Below are positions 53,090 through 62,142 of a stretch of 64,000 nucleotides of DNA, piece by piece. Within the stretch, counting starts at the first letter, position 1; the number at the start of each line of letters is the position of its first letter. The notes under the pieces were generated by a model that was not told the DNA's origin, did no database searches, and was given only the letters and a program-made list of their open reading frames with translations. Source of the stretch: Leptotrichia sp. oral taxon 218 (GTDB taxonomy: Bacteria; Fusobacteriota; Fusobacteriia; Fusobacteriales; Leptotrichiaceae); the NCBI RefSeq assembly GCF_018128225.1, contig NZ_CP072377.1, forward strand, positions 496,001 through 560,000, written 5' to 3'. The position numbers were made by a program, and so were the translations under genes.

Positions 53090-54193
53090 ATGAAAACGAT
53101 AGATAGATATATTTATAGTTCATTAATTTTACCGTCGCTATTTGGAATCAGCATATTTACATTTATTATGATGTTAAATGTCGTGATGGAAATTATGGAA
53201 CGAATATTTGCAAGTGACTTACCAACTATGTCAATAGTGGATTATGTGTTTTATGCAATGCCAGGAGTACTTGTTCAGACGATACCGATGGGAGCGTTTT
53301 TGGGAGTGATGCTAGTTTACGGCGGACTTTCTGAAACTAACGAAATTGTTGCAATGGAAGGTTCTGGAATTGGACTTTTTAGAATAATAAGACCTGCATT
53401 TTTCTTTGGACTTGTTTTAACAATAATTGGTTTGAGCTTGGAAATTTATGTAAATCCTAGAGCACTTGCAAATATTAATGCACAGACAAAGTTAATACTT
53501 GCTTCAAAACCAAATTCGTTGACGGAAGAAAAAATATTTTTGACAAATGAAGAAAAGGGATTTGGCTTTTATATTGACGAAGTAAATAATAAAAATGCGA
53601 CGGCAAAACATTTTTTGTTTATAAATAAAAGAGGAAATAATCCTTATCCAATAGTATTTTTAGCAGAAAGTGCAAAATTTGATCCAGGAATAATAAAGTT
53701 TAAAAATATTGAAGGATTTTTGTTTAAAAACGATGGAAGTAGTCATGTTCAAGCAAAATATCAAGAGCAGGAAGTCCCAATCACTACATTTTTTAAAACG
53801 GAAAAAAAATTTAAAGAAAAAAGCAGAAAAGAAATGAATTTAAAAGAATTAAAAAATTATTATAAAAAAAATATTAAAAATAAAGATCCAGAACGAAGAG
53901 AAGATGCACTAAAGGCGTTAGTTGAAATATATCAGAGGGTTATTGGACCTCTTGCAAGTACATTTTTGTGTTGGTTGGGAGTGCTACTTTCAGTTGGACA
54001 TAGAAGAAGCGGGAGAGGAATAAGTTTTGGAGTCAGTCTTATTGTAATTTTTGGATATATTGGTTTAGTCAGTTATGCCAAAATTATGGTGTTAAAAAAT
54101 CATGTTTCAGCGAATATTGCGATGTGGACACCAAATTTTGTGCTTTTATTACTTTGTATTTATTTTTCTGTGAAAAAAATGAAAGGGAATTAA
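53090..54193 (+). CDS. lptF: LPS export permease LptF/LptG family (first copy)
   Basis: A 367-aa YjgP/YjgQ family permease of the LPS extractor. It has N-terminal helices with DRYIYSSLILPSLFGISIF, the LVQTIPMGAFLGVMLVYG region, NEIVAMEGSGIGLFRI (coupling helix), a periplasmic jellyroll with the FKNIEGFLF stretch, and C-terminal helices. It should pair with the next gene and LptB. LptF versus LptG is assigned only by order. Confidence 0.9.
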   Translation: MKTIDRYIYSSLILPSLFGISIFTFIMMLNVVMEIMERIFASDLPTMSIVDYVFYAMPGVLVQTIPMGAFLGVMLVYGGLSETNEIVAMEGSGIGLFRIIRPAFFFGLVLTIIGLSLEIYVNPRALANINAQTKLILASKPNSLTEEKIFLTNEEKGFGFYIDEVNNKNATAKHFLFINKRGNNPYPIVFLAESAKFDPGIIKFKNIEGFLFKNDGSSHVQAKYQEQEVPITTFFKTEKKFKEKSRKEMNLKELKNYYKKNIKNKDPERREDALKALVEIYQRVIGPLASTFLCWLGVLLSVGHRRSGRGISFGVSLIVIFGYIGLVSYAKIMVLKNHVSANIAMWTPNFVLLLLCIYFSVKKMKGN

Positions 54194-54217
54194 GCCAAAA
54201 AAGGAGAATATTAAACA

Positions 54218-55302
54218 ATGATAAGTAAATTAGATAGATATATAATTATAAATTATATAAAAAGTTTTTTTCTGGGTATGATGATGTTCTTTTTAATATT
54301 TATATTGGCAGAAAGTATTAATATTACTGGTTGGATGATGGACGGGAAATTTAAGTTTCATGATGCGATAAAATATTTGAGATATGGAATTCCTGAAATT
54401 GTGACAAATACTGCGCCACTTGGAGTACTTTTGGGAAGTCTTTTATGTATAAGTAAAATGGCAAAACAGCTGGAAGTTGCTGCGATGAAGACAAGTGGTA
54501 TAAGTTTTGCAAGAATAGTTTTATTTCCAGTCATATTTTCATTTTTAATAAGCGCTGGTGTATTTTGGCTAAATTATGGCTATTTGGGAAAAGCGAACAC
54601 AAAAAAGAAAATTTAAAAGAACTTAAAATTAATGAAACGGATGTTCAAAAATCTAAATCTGAAAGAAACTTTATTTTTGTAAAAATTGATAAAAATACAG
54701 TTCTTTTTGCTGGATTTGCAAGCCGTACGACAGGTGAGATGAAAGATATTATAATAATAAAAATGAACAGAGGATTTAAAAAAATAGAAAAAATGTATAC
54801 AGCAAAAAGTGCTAGAATTAATCCAAAAACAAATAAGTGGAGATTTGTAGACTTAAAAGACTATAATCTTACAACAAATTTGACAACGCCGATAGATAAT
54901 TCAAAATTTAATTTTATTGCTTCGATGGATTATGTTTTAGCAGGTCCTGTAAAAGTAAAAAATTTGACAATGCCTGAATTGCGGCAAAAAGTTGTTTATT
55001 TTACAAGAGTTGGAGCGGATTCACTGGATTTGAGAATAGAATTTTATTATAGAATAGCATTTTCTCTTGCGTCGTTTGTCATGTGCTTTATTGGACTTTC
55101 GCTTGGAAGTAGATATGTTCGAGGAGGAGCTGCAGTAAATATTGGGTTATCGGTTATAATAGGATATGCTTATTATGGTGCGGCTACAATTTTGCGTTCA
55201 CTTGCTGTGTCTGGAACAATACCAATTTATATGGCATGTTTTTTACCTTTAGTTGTATTTTTTGTTATAGGAATGAAATTATTTAAAGATGCTGAATATT
55301 AA
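54218..55302 (+). pseudogene. lptG: LPS export permease LptG/LptF family (second copy), one-base frameshift
   Basis: The first frame (132 codons) holds the N-terminal helices and coupling region (KQLEVAAMKTSGISFARI) and breaks at the A6 run 54601-54606. The second frame carries the periplasmic domain (NFIFVKIDKNTVLFAGF) and C-terminal helices (FYYRIAFSLASFVMCFIGLSLG). Adding one A gives a 361-aa protein of normal length with no other defect. LPS export is usually essential, so a real loss would be surprising; an undercalled homopolymer or slippage is more likely. Confidence 0.85.
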
Positions 55303-55322
55303 AACTCAGAAAGGATTAAAAA

Positions 55323-56540
55323 ATGACGGAAAAAATTAAAACAAAATCAGGAATAGAAGTTATTTTTGATAGATTAGAAAATATTTCAACTTGCTCAGTT
55401 GGAGTTTTTGTAAAAACTGGATCAAAAGATGAAAGTGATAATGAAGAAGGAATTTCACATCTTTTGGAACATATGATTTTTAAAGGGACAAAAAAGAGAA
55501 ATTATTTTGAAATTTCAAGTGAAATTGATTATTTTGGAGCAAGTATTAATGCTCATACGACAAAAGAAGAAACTGTTTTTTATATAAATGCGCTGACTGA
55601 GTTTTTAGAAAAATCGGTGGACATTTTGTTTGATATAGTAACAAATTCGATTATTGACAAAGATGAACTGGAAAAAGAAAAAGATGTGGTTATCGAAGAG
55701 ATAAAAATGTATAAAGATACACCTGATGATTTAGTTTTTGAACTGAATTATGGAGACTGCATAAATGGTCAGTATAGAAAGCCGATTATTGGGACTAAAG
55801 AGAGCGTCAAAGGATTTAGTTCTAATGATATAAAAAAATATTATAGTGAAAGATATACAAAAGATAATATTTTTGTTGTTGTTTCAGGAAATTTTGACAA
55901 AGATAAAATTATTTCGAAAGTTGATGAATATTTTGATAAATTACAAGATAAAAAAATTGACAGAAGAGATAAAATTGATTTTTCTTTTAATGAAGGGAAG
56001 AGAATTGAAAAAAAAGATATTAATCAAGTAAACATTTGCATATCTTTTGAAGGGAAAAGATATGATAGCAAAGATAAAGTTTATTTAGATCTTTCTTCGA
56101 ACATCATAGGTGGTTCTATGAGTTCCAGACTTTTTCAGGAAATCCGTGAAAAAAATGGACTTGCTTACTCAGTTTATACTTACAATCAATATTATCTCTC
56201 AGGAGGAGTTTCGTCGACTTACATTGGTACAAATGTTCAAAATTATGAAAAAGCGATAGAAATTACATTAAATGAATTTGAAAAATTGAGAGAAAATGGC
56301 GTTTCTCAGGAGGAACTTCAAAAGGCTAAAAATAAATATATGAGTAAAATTGCGTTTTCGTTTGAAAATCCTCGTGCTAGAATGAGTATTCTTGGAAGTT
56401 ATTATTCTCGGAAAAATGAGATTTTAGAGCCACAAAAGCTGAAAGATGAAATAAATGGCGTAAAATTAGAAGATATAAATAAATTTTTAAAAAATCAATA
56501 TATTAAAAAAAATATTACAGTTTTAGGAAATATAAAATAA
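55323..56540 (+). CDS. M16-family zinc metallopeptidase
   Basis: A 405-aa protein with the inverted zinc motif HLLEH at residues 46-50 (HxxEH) and the distal glutamate expected near residue 120-130 (EKDVVIEEIKMYKD). The C-terminal half keeps the R-Y pair region (RLFQEIREKNGLAYSVYTY), which binds peptide in this family. Processing peptidase-like proteins of this type are widespread; the substrate is unknown. It follows lptG by 20 nt. Confidence 0.92.
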   Translation: MTEKIKTKSGIEVIFDRLENISTCSVGVFVKTGSKDESDNEEGISHLLEHMIFKGTKKRNYFEISSEIDYFGASINAHTTKEETVFYINALTEFLEKSVDILFDIVTNSIIDKDELEKEKDVVIEEIKMYKDTPDDLVFELNYGDCINGQYRKPIIGTKESVKGFSSNDIKKYYSERYTKDNIFVVVSGNFDKDKIISKVDEYFDKLQDKKIDRRDKIDFSFNEGKRIEKKDINQVNICISFEGKRYDSKDKVYLDLSSNIIGGSMSSRLFQEIREKNGLAYSVYTYNQYYLSGGVSSTYIGTNVQNYEKAIEITLNEFEKLRENGVSQEELQKAKNKYMSKIAFSFENPRARMSILGSYYSRKNEILEPQKLKDEINGVKLEDINKFLKNQYIKKNITVLGNIK

Positions 56541-56554
56541 ATTAGGAGATGAAA

Positions 56555-57658
56555 ATGTTACAAAATCAGAGATTGTTAGAACAGATAAAAAGTAGTTTTT
56601 CTCAGATGGATAAAATCATTTTGTTGATAACATATGCACTTGTGACGCTTAGTACAATATTTGTCTATAGTGCAACTAGAAAAAGTGGATTTGTTGGGAA
56701 AAATATCATGTGGATTGCGATAGGGACTATTTTAGTAATTATTATATCGTTTATTGATTATAGAGAAGTAAGAAAATATACTAAGCATATATATGGAATA
56801 TGTATTATTCTTTTGCTTGTTGTAAGATTTTTAGGGAAAAAAACATTGGGAGCACAGCGTTGGATTTCAATCGGACCTTTTCAGTTGCAGCCGTCAGAAT
56901 TTGTAAAAATCGCTATTATTATAATGATTGCATATAGAATTGCAAATGAATATAAAGAGGGAATTAATAATTTGATGGATATTGTGACAGCAGTTTTGCC
57001 AGTTTCGCCACTTATTCTTTTAATTTTAATTCAGCCGGATTTGGGTACAACTTTGATTACAGTTTCGGCTTATGTGTTTATGATATTTTTATATGGTGCA
57101 AATATGAAGCCGATTTGGATAATTGGAACAGTTATTTTGCTCTCAATTTATCCTGTTTATAGATTTGTGCTAAGTGATTATCAAAAAACGAGAGTGGAAA
57201 CATTTTTAAATCCAGCAAAAGATGAGAAAGGAACTGGTTGGCATGTAACTCAGTCAAAAATTTCAGTTGGAGCGGGAGGTGCGCTTGGAAAAGGAGTTTT
57301 GCAGGGAAGCCAAAGTAGATTGGAATTTTTGCCGGAAGCTCAGACAGATTTTATTTTTTCAGTTTTGTCTGAAGAATTGGGATTTGCTGGTTCAGTTCTA
57401 ACTTTGCTGCTGTATTTTGGACTTATATTTAGGACAATGAGAATAACCCGTGTTATTCATGATGAGTTTGGGAAGCTTTTGCTCTACGGAATTTCAGGCG
57501 TGTTTTTTATGCATGTAATCGTAAATGTTGGAATGACAATAGGACTTGTGCCAGTTACTGGAAAACCGCTACTTTTCATGAGTTATGGAGGAAGTTCATT
57601 TCTTGCAGCGTTTCTTATGATAGGATTGGTTGAAAGTGTAAAAATTCACGCAGATTAG
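56555..57658 (+). CDS. rodA: Rod shape-determining SEDS glycosyltransferase RodA
   Basis: A 367-aa polytopic SEDS protein that polymerises peptidoglycan with a partner class B PBP. It has about ten membrane helices, GAQRWISIGPFQLQPSEFVKIAIIIM, IQPDLGTTLI, TGWHVTQSKISVGAGGALGKG, FLPEAQTDFIFSVLSEELGF with the catalytic-loop residues, and PLLFMSYGGSSF near the end. These fit RodA better than FtsW. I prefer ATG at 56555, as the ATG at 56549 abuts AGGAG. Confidence 0.92.
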   Translation: MLQNQRLLEQIKSSFSQMDKIILLITYALVTLSTIFVYSATRKSGFVGKNIMWIAIGTILVIIISFIDYREVRKYTKHIYGICIILLLVVRFLGKKTLGAQRWISIGPFQLQPSEFVKIAIIIMIAYRIANEYKEGINNLMDIVTAVLPVSPLILLILIQPDLGTTLITVSAYVFMIFLYGANMKPIWIIGTVILLSIYPVYRFVLSDYQKTRVETFLNPAKDEKGTGWHVTQSKISVGAGGALGKGVLQGSQSRLEFLPEAQTDFIFSVLSEELGFAGSVLTLLLYFGLIFRTMRITRVIHDEFGKLLLYGISGVFFMHVIVNVGMTIGLVPVTGKPLLFMSYGGSSFLAAFLMIGLVESVKIHAD

Positions 57659-57687
57659 GAGAAAAATTTGGAAGAAAAAAAGTAGTT

Positions 57688-58614
57688 GTGAACTCTGAAA
57701 TGGAAAATATGCGGCTTGATAGATATTTGCGAAAACAATTTAAAAATGAGCCGCTCAATAAAATTTTTTCATCCATCAGAAATGGGGATGTGAAGGTCAA
57801 TGCTAAAAAGTCCAAAGAAAATTATCGGCTTTCTTTGGGCGATATTTTGACAATAAAAATGCTAAAATCTTCTGAAAAAAAAGAAAATAAATTTGAAAAA
57901 ATTAAGATAAAAAAAGAAGATATTGAAAATTATAAAAAAATGGTAATTTTTGAGAATAAAGATTTTTTTATCGTGAATAAAAAAGAAAAAATTGCTATGC
58001 ACAAAGGAACTGGGCATAGTTACGGACTTTCAGAAGTTTTTAAAAAAATTTATCAGAATGAGAATATAAATTTTTCAAATCGATTGGATTACGATACATC
58101 GGGACTTGTGATTGGCTGCAAGAATTTAAAATTTTTGCGGTATATTTCGGAAAAAATTAGAAATAATGAAGTCAAAAAAAAATATTTTGCAATTGTTCAT
58201 AATAACAATAATAATAATAATAATAATATAAATATTAAAGAATTAAAAGAATTAAAAAAAGAAAATAAATTAAATTTTAAGATTGAAAATTATTTGACAA
58301 CAGAAAAAAATGGAGTAATTGTAAGCGATAGTCCAATTTCAAAAGATTCAAAAAAAAGTATCACATATTTTAAAGAGAAAAAACTTGCACATTTAAAAAA
58401 TTTTGAATTATTAAAAGATAAAAAAAATATAGTTTTAGATGTTGATTTGGTAACTGGAAGAAAGCATCAGATAAGAGCACAACTTGCAAATGCAGGTTTA
58501 CCAATAATTGGAGATTCCAAATATGGTAAAAAAGAGGAAAAGTTTTATTTATGCTGCTATTTTGTTTCTTTTGATAATTATGAGTTTTCAATTGAAAGTG
58601 AAGTTTTTATTTAA
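57688..58614 (+). CDS. RluA-family pseudouridine synthase (RluC/RluD-like)
   Basis: An S4 domain (MRLDRYLRKQFKN, IRNGDVKVN) precedes a RluA-type catalytic domain with NRLDYDTSGLVIG, where the aspartate is the nucleophile, and LVTGRKHQIRAQL, GDSKYG. An AAT trinucleotide run encodes nine or ten Asn at 58203-58228. The listed GTG start lacks a ribosome site. A better start, TTG at 57668, has AGGAG six bases upstream, but its frame hits TAG unless one A is added to the A7 run at 57675-57681. With that base the protein gains MEEKKVVV and totals 315 aa. Confidence 0.85.
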   Translation: MNSEMENMRLDRYLRKQFKNEPLNKIFSSIRNGDVKVNAKKSKENYRLSLGDILTIKMLKSSEKKENKFEKIKIKKEDIENYKKMVIFENKDFFIVNKKEKIAMHKGTGHSYGLSEVFKKIYQNENINFSNRLDYDTSGLVIGCKNLKFLRYISEKIRNNEVKKKYFAIVHNNNNNNNNNINIKELKELKKENKLNFKIENYLTTEKNGVIVSDSPISKDSKKSITYFKEKKLAHLKNFELLKDKKNIVLDVDLVTGRKHQIRAQLANAGLPIIGDSKYGKKEEKFYLCCYFVSFDNYEFSIESEVFI

Positions 58615-58673
58615 TATGATTTAATAATATTAAATAAAGTTTTTTCTAATTATCATAAGGTATTATTTTTGTG

Positions 58674-58689
58674 TAACATGTGTTATATT
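58674..58689. promoter_or_regulatory. Inverted repeat and -10-like element before accD
   Basis: TAACA and TGTTA are inverted arms separated by two bases (58674-58685). They overlap an extended -10-like TGTTATATT (58681-58689). It could be an operator for fatty-acid synthesis control, but no known box is matched. Confidence 0.35.
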
Positions 58690-58747
58690 TTACTATTTTA
58701 AGTAAAGTAAAAATTAATAAAAATTAATAAATATGAGAGGTAAAAAA

Positions 58748-59599
58748 ATGGGATTATTTTCGAGCAGAAAATCAAAAAAAAAGTATGCAACACTTACATC
58801 TAAATCAAAATTGACGCTAGATGTCGTTGATGACAATAAATGGCAAAAATGTAAGCGTTGTAATGAAATTATTTACAACGAAGATTTAAAAAACAATTTA
58901 AATATTTGTCCAAAATGTGGAAATTATTTTAGGCTTACAGCCTTTGAACGAATAGAGCTTCTTATTGACCATGGAACTTTTTTTGAAGAAGATATGACGA
59001 TTAATTCAAAAAATATTTTAGATTTTTCAGGATATGAAGAAAAATTGGAAGTGGCAAGAGAGAAAAGTAGAATGCTTGATGGTGTAATTAGTGGAGTTGG
59101 TAAAATAAACGGAATAGATGTCAGTATTGCCGCAATGGAATTTAATTTTATGGGTGGAAGTATGGGTTCTGTTGTTGGAGAAAAAATAACTCGTGCACTG
59201 GAACGAGGACTTGAGAAAAAAATACCAGTTGTAATTGTGTCAAGTTCTGGTGGAGCTAGAATGCAGGAGGGAATTGTTTCGCTTATGCAAATGGCAAAAA
59301 CTTCTGGAGCTGTGAAAAGATTAAATGAAGCTGGAATTCCTTTTATTTCAGTTCCAGTTGATCCAACTACAGGTGGAGTTACAGCGTCTTTTGCGATGCT
59401 TGGAGATGTGATTGTGACTGAGCCAAATGCACTAATTGCGTTTGCAGGGCCAAGAGTAATTGAACAAACTGTTAATCAAAAATTGCCAAAAGGATTTCAA
59501 AGAGCGGAATTTTTGTTGGAACATGGAATGGTAGATGTTATTTCTGAAAGAAAAGATCTGAAAGAAACAATTTATAGAATAATTGAAAAATTAATATAA
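58748..59599 (+). CDS. accD: Acetyl-CoA carboxylase carboxyltransferase subunit beta
   Basis: The beta subunit of the carboxyltransferase that makes malonyl-CoA. It has an N-terminal four-cysteine zinc finger (CKRCNEII ... CPKCGNYF), GVGKINGIDVSIAAMEFNFMGGSMGSVVGE, the SSSGGARMQEG motif forming an oxyanion hole, and PTTGGVTASFAMLGDV. About 283 aa from ATG 58748, which has GAGAGG seven bases upstream. It pairs with the next gene. Confidence 0.95.
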   Translation: MGLFSSRKSKKKYATLTSKSKLTLDVVDDNKWQKCKRCNEIIYNEDLKNNLNICPKCGNYFRLTAFERIELLIDHGTFFEEDMTINSKNILDFSGYEEKLEVAREKSRMLDGVISGVGKINGIDVSIAAMEFNFMGGSMGSVVGEKITRALERGLEKKIPVVIVSSSGGARMQEGIVSLMQMAKTSGAVKRLNEAGIPFISVPVDPTTGGVTASFAMLGDVIVTEPNALIAFAGPRVIEQTVNQKLPKGFQRAEFLLEHGMVDVISERKDLKETIYRIIEKLI

Positions 59600-59635
59600 T
59601 TTAATAAATTTTATTAAAATTAGAGAGGAAAAAAT

Positions 59636-60580
59636 ATGAGTTTAAAAGATGAAATAAAAGAATTAGAAAATAACATAGCAGAGTTAAAAAATTTTTCCAA
59701 AGAAAAAAATATTGACTTTTCAGCTCAAATTTCTGAATTAGAAAATCAGTTGGAAGAAAAATATAAAAATTTTGAAGAAAATGAAATGGACGCTTGGGCT
59801 AGAATCCAAATTTCAAGAAATCCGCAAAGACCGTATACATTAGATTATATAAATGCATTAGCTGAGGATTTTGTCGAACTTCATGGAGATAGATTATCTA
59901 AAGATGATCACGCAATTGTCGGAGGACTGGCAGATGTGGATGGCTATAAATTTATGATAATTGGTCATCAAAAAGGAAGAGATATAGATTCAAATATTTA
60001 CAGAAATTTTGGAATGGCAAGTCCAGAAGGATATAGAAAAGCGCTAAGACTTATGAGAATGGCACAAAGATTTAAATTGCCAATTTTGACTTTAATAGAT
60101 ACAGCAGGAGCTTATCCAGGAATTGAAGCTGAAGAAAAAGGTCAAGGAGAAGCAATCGCCATGAATTTAAAAGAAATGTTTGGCTTGAGAGTTCCTATTG
60201 TGTCTGTTGTCATCGGAGAAGGTGGAAGTGGTGGTGCACTTGGAATTGGTGTTGCTGATTCTGTGCTTATGCTTGAAAATAGTATATATTCTGTTATTTC
60301 GCCGGAAGGATGTGCCTCAATACTTTTTAACGACGCTTCAAAAGCTCCAGAAGCTGCAAAAAATTTGAAAATGGACGCAATAAGTTTAAAAAATCTGGGA
60401 GTTATTGATGAAATTATTGAAGAGCCGTTAGGTGGTGCTCACAGAGATTTTGAAAAAATGGCACAAAATTTGAAAGAAGCTGTTTTAAAAGAATTTGAAA
60501 AAATAGATAAATTTTCTATCGAAGAATTACTTGATAGAAGATATGAAAAATTTAGAAAAATGGGAGAATTTTTTGAATAA
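59636..60580 (+). CDS. accA: Acetyl-CoA carboxylase carboxyltransferase subunit alpha
   Basis: A 314-aa alpha subunit. A coiled N-terminus ([15 protein letters not shown]) is followed by [75 protein letters not shown] and [16 protein letters not shown], all AccA hallmarks. It lies 36 nt after accD. No accB or accC is in the window. Confidence 0.96.
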   Translation: MSLKDEIKELENNIAELKNFSKEKNIDFSAQISELENQLEEKYKNFEENEMDAWARIQISRNPQRPYTLDYINALAEDFVELHGDRLSKDDHAIVGGLADVDGYKFMIIGHQKGRDIDSNIYRNFGMASPEGYRKALRLMRMAQRFKLPILTLIDTAGAYPGIEAEEKGQGEAIAMNLKEMFGLRVPIVSVVIGEGGSGGALGIGVADSVLMLENSIYSVISPEGCASILFNDASKAPEAAKNLKMDAISLKNLGVIDEIIEEPLGGAHRDFEKMAQNLKEAVLKEFEKIDKFSIEELLDRRYEKFRKMGEFFE

Positions 60581-60644
60581 GATTTTCTAAAAATAAAAAA
60601 ATTAATTTATTTAAATTTTGAGTTTATTTATAAATTAAAATAAA

Positions 60645-60685
60645 AAAAGCTCTTAGAATTTTATTTTTTCTAAGAGTTTTTTATA
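60645..60685. terminator. Bidirectional terminator between accA and gltD
   Basis: CTCTTAGAA pairs with TTCTAAGAG. A-runs precede and T-runs follow, so it can serve both convergent genes. Confidence 0.8.
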
Positions 60686-60691
60686 TTATTA

Positions 60692-62140
60692 TTATTTATT
60701 TTTTCTCAAATGTTCATGAATAGCCTTAGCAGCATTTCTACCTTCACTAATAGCCCAAACTACTAATGATTGCCCTCGTCTTACATCTCCTGCAGCGAAA
60801 TATTTTTCTTGAGAAGTATGGTGGTCGATTACATTTGCACTAACATTTCCTCTTCCATCAATTTGAACTTTTGAATTTTCAATTAATCCTTCAAAGTAAG
60901 GATGCAAGAATCCGATTGCTAAAAATACAAAATCAACTTTTATAATTTCTTCAGAACCTTCGATTTCTTTAAATCCTAATCTACCATTTTCATCTTTAAA
61001 ACTTTCAACTTTAGCAATTTTTACACCTGTTAATTTACCATTTTCATCTTTAATAAATTCTTTTGTAGTAATATTCCATTCTCTTGGGTCTTCACCATAA
61101 ATGCTAGTTGCTTCCTTGTGAGAAGTAGAAGTTTTTAAAATAAATGGATATTGCGGCCAAGGATTCTTTTTTGTTCTTATTTCAGATGGTCTGTCCATAA
61201 TTTCAATTTGTTTAACACTCGCAGCACCTTGTCTTACAGAAGTTCCAACACAGTCAGAACCAGTATCTCCACCACCAATTACAAGCACATGTTTACCTTT
61301 TACGTTAATTTCTTCGTCATATAAAGGAACATTGCTAACTTTTCTATTTTGTTGAGTTAAGAATTCCATAGCCAAATGAACACCTTTAGCTTCTCTTCCT
61401 TTTATTTTTAAATCTCTACCTTGTTTAGAACCACAAGCCATAACAATAATATCATATTTGCTTTCTAATTCTTCAGTAGAAATATCTTTTCCAGCTTCAA
61501 CATTGTAAATAAATTTAACACCTTCATCTTCCATTAATTTAACTCTTCTATCGATGATTTTTTTATCCAATTTGAAATCAGGAATTCCTAAAGCAAGAAG
61601 TCCACCTGGTTTTTCATCTCTTTCATAAACTGTTACATTATAACCGTATCTATTTAAAGTTTGAGCAGCAGCAAGTCCAGATGGTCCACTTCCAATTACT
61701 GCAATTTTTTTATCAAATCTTTTTTTAGGAGTTTTTGGTTTTACCCATCCATTTTCCCAACCTTTTTCAATAAGAGCAAGTTCAATATTTTTAGTAGTTA
61801 CAGGTTTATCATTTTTTCCTAAAGTACAGCTTCCTTCACAAAGTGCTGGACAAATTCGCCCAGTAAATTCAGGAAATGGATTTGTTGACAAAAGCAAGTC
61901 CAAAGCCTTTTTCCATTCACCGTTATAAACTAAATCTTGCCATTCAGGACAGTGGTTGTCGACAGGACAGGCCCAGTGGCAAAAAGGAACTCCGCAGTCC
62001 ATACATCTAGCCGCCTGTGTTTCTATGTATTCATCATTTAAAGGGATGTCAATTTCATTAAAATCTTTAATTCTGTCAGAAATTTCCCTAATTTTTTTCT
62101 CTTCTCTATGTATTTCTAAAAATCCACCTAGTTTTCCCAT
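60692..62140 (-). CDS. gltD: Glutamate synthase (NADPH) small subunit
   Basis: A 482-aa flavoprotein that passes electrons from NADPH to the large subunit. The N-terminal domain holds cysteine clusters for two 4Fe-4S centres (RCMDCGVPFCHWACPV, ICPALCEGSC). An FAD motif IGSGPSGLAAAQTL and a NADPH motif VIGGGDTGSDCVG follow, with the C-terminal AAGDVRRGQSLVVWAISEGR. It follows gltB by 2 nt on the minus strand, so the pair is translated together. Confidence 0.95.
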   Translation of the reverse strand: MGKLGGFLEIHREEKKIREISDRIKDFNEIDIPLNDEYIETQAARCMDCGVPFCHWACPVDNHCPEWQDLVYNGEWKKALDLLLSTNPFPEFTGRICPALCEGSCTLGKNDKPVTTKNIELALIEKGWENGWVKPKTPKKRFDKKIAVIGSGPSGLAAAQTLNRYGYNVTVYERDEKPGGLLALGIPDFKLDKKIIDRRVKLMEDEGVKFIYNVEAGKDISTEELESKYDIIVMACGSKQGRDLKIKGREAKGVHLAMEFLTQQNRKVSNVPLYDEEINVKGKHVLVIGGGDTGSDCVGTSVRQGAASVKQIEIMDRPSEIRTKKNPWPQYPFILKTSTSHKEATSIYGEDPREWNITTKEFIKDENGKLTGVKIAKVESFKDENGRLGFKEIEGSEEIIKVDFVFLAIGFLHPYFEGLIENSKVQIDGRGNVSANVIDHHTSQEKYFAAGDVRRGQSLVVWAISEGRNAAKAIHEHLRKNK

Positions 62141-62142
62141 TT

